From Bacteroidota bacterium (GTDB lineage: Bacteria; Bacteroidota; Bacteroidia; Flavobacteriales; Flavobacteriaceae): a DNA stretch of 13,934 bases. Shown here piece after piece: positions 13,252 through 13,934 of the stretch (positions within the stretch are counted from its first letter, which is position 1; each line of letters begins with the position of its first letter). The stretch spans positions 1 through 13,934 of the forward strand of contig JAEWKB010000246.1 of assembly GCA_023386255.1 (NCBI GenBank). Direction: 5' to 3'. The notes under the pieces were generated by a model that was given only the letters and a program-made list of their open reading frames with translations, was not told where the DNA came from and did not search any database. The position numbers and the translations under genes are program-made.

Positions 13252-13934
13252 TTATTTTAATGAGCCTACCATATCTTCAGGCTTAACCCACTGGTCAAAA
13301 TCTTCAGCGGTTACATAGCCTAAACGTACGGCTTCCTCTTTAAGCGTAGTACCGTTTTTATGGGCTGTCTGCGCAATTTCAGCCGACTTATAATATCCAA
13401 TTTTAGTATTAAGCGCTGTAACAAGCATAAGCGAATTATCAACCAGCTCTTTTATACGTGCATAGTTAGGCTCGATGCCCTGTGCACAATGCTCGTCAAA
13501 CGACATGCAGGCGTCACCAATTAATCTGGCCGACTGCAGGAAGTTAGAAGCCATCAGCGGCTTAAATACGTTAAGCTCGTAGTGGCCTTGCGTGCCGCCT
13601 ATTGTTATAGCAACATCATTACCCATAACCTGTGCGCAAACCATGGTCATTGCCTCACACTGTGTTGGGTTAACTTTACCCGGCATTATAGATGATCCCG
13701 GCTCATTTTCAGGGATGAATATTTCACCAATACCCGAGCGCGGCCCTGAAGCCATCATACGGATATCATTAGCAATTTTATTTAATGCAACAGCAAGCTG
13801 TTTTAAAGCGCCGTGTGCCTCTACAATAGCATCGTGTGATGCAAGTGCCTCAAACTTGTTTGGAGCGGTTACAAAAGGTAATCCGGTAAATTGTGCAATA
13901 TATTCAGCTACTTTTACATCATAACCTGCAGGAG
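13252..13934 (-). CDS. fumC: Class II fumarate hydratase, C-terminal half (5' end outside window)
   Basis: The minus-strand frame is open to the window edge, so the ATG at 13758 is internal; about 226 residues are present of a usual 460 or so. Fumarase C reversibly hydrates fumarate to L-malate in the TCA cycle as a cytoplasmic homotetramer without an iron-sulfur cluster. The superfamily signature [11 protein letters not shown], on the loop carrying the catalytic serine, is intact. It is preceded by [12 protein letters not shown] and followed by [17 protein letters not shown] and a C-terminal small domain ending EDMVGSLK. Related members of the superfamily (aspartase, argininosuccinate lyase) share the signature, but [20 protein letters not shown] and the HYELNVFKP segment point to fumarase. 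The catalytic histidine region lies outside the window. A strong terminator follows the stop. Confidence 0.92.
   Translation of the reverse strand, partial: PAGYDVKVAEYIAQFTGLPFVTAPNKFEALASHDAIVEAHGALKQLAVALNKIANDIRMMASGPRSGIGEIFIPENEPGSSIMPGKVNPTQCEAMTMVCAQVMGNDVAITIGGTQGHYELNVFKPLMASNFLQSARLIGDACMSFDEHCAQGIEPNYARIKELVDNSLMLVTALNTKIGYYKSAEIAQTAHKNGTTLKEEAVRLGYVTAEDFDQWVKPEDMVGSLK

Overview
The window reads as an ordinary chromosomal stretch from a member of the Bacteroidota, most likely the Flavobacteriaceae (Flavobacterium-like). Evidence: a type IX secretion (T9SS) C-terminal sorting domain, a bacillithiol-type BshA, AT-rich intergenic DNA with matches to the Bacteroidota -7 box TAnnTTTG, almost no Shine-Dalgarno sequences, and protein families typical of flavobacteria. 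This assignment rests on protein recognition and motifs, not on a database search.

Layout. 3-995 (+) is the C-terminal part of a beta-lactamase-like serine hydrolase, cut by the window edge at its active-site serine. 1059-1514 (+) is a DUF1801 protein closed by a terminator. 1597-3191 (+) is a coupled pair, bshA and a PrcB-like lipoprotein. On the minus strand follow a back-to-back pair (4351-3194: a 107-residue protein of unknown function and a secreted endonuclease/exonuclease/phosphatase), a secreted hypothetical protein (4998-4432) and a DEAD-box RNA helicase (6313-5054).

Next is a broken leucine-rich-repeat T9SS cargo gene (7504-6432, minus), split into two open frames by a frameshift and a nearby in-frame stop. 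Then two histidine-degradation genes on the minus strand, hutG (8594-7560) and hutI (10852-9617), are separated by a plus-strand gene for a membrane-anchored coiled-coil protein (8696-9571). A plus-strand pair, corA and a DUF1003 membrane protein (10923-12708), meets a minus-strand GNAT acetyltransferase (13207-12710). The C-terminal half of class II fumarase (fumC, minus) runs off the right edge.

How the genes work together. BshA makes the first intermediate of bacillithiol, a thiol redox buffer. HutI and HutG carry out the last two steps of histidine breakdown to glutamate and formamide. CorA and the DUF1003 protein are probably co-transcribed and both lie in the inner membrane. Fumarase belongs to the TCA cycle. 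The rest are housekeeping or poorly characterised.

I see no tRNA, rRNA, CRISPR array, insertion sequence or phage gene. No gene-free stretch exceeds about 100 bases. I found no convincing new multi-gene system; the best leads are the doubly damaged T9SS cargo gene, the PrcB-like lipoprotein coupled to bshA, and the corA-DUF1003 pair.
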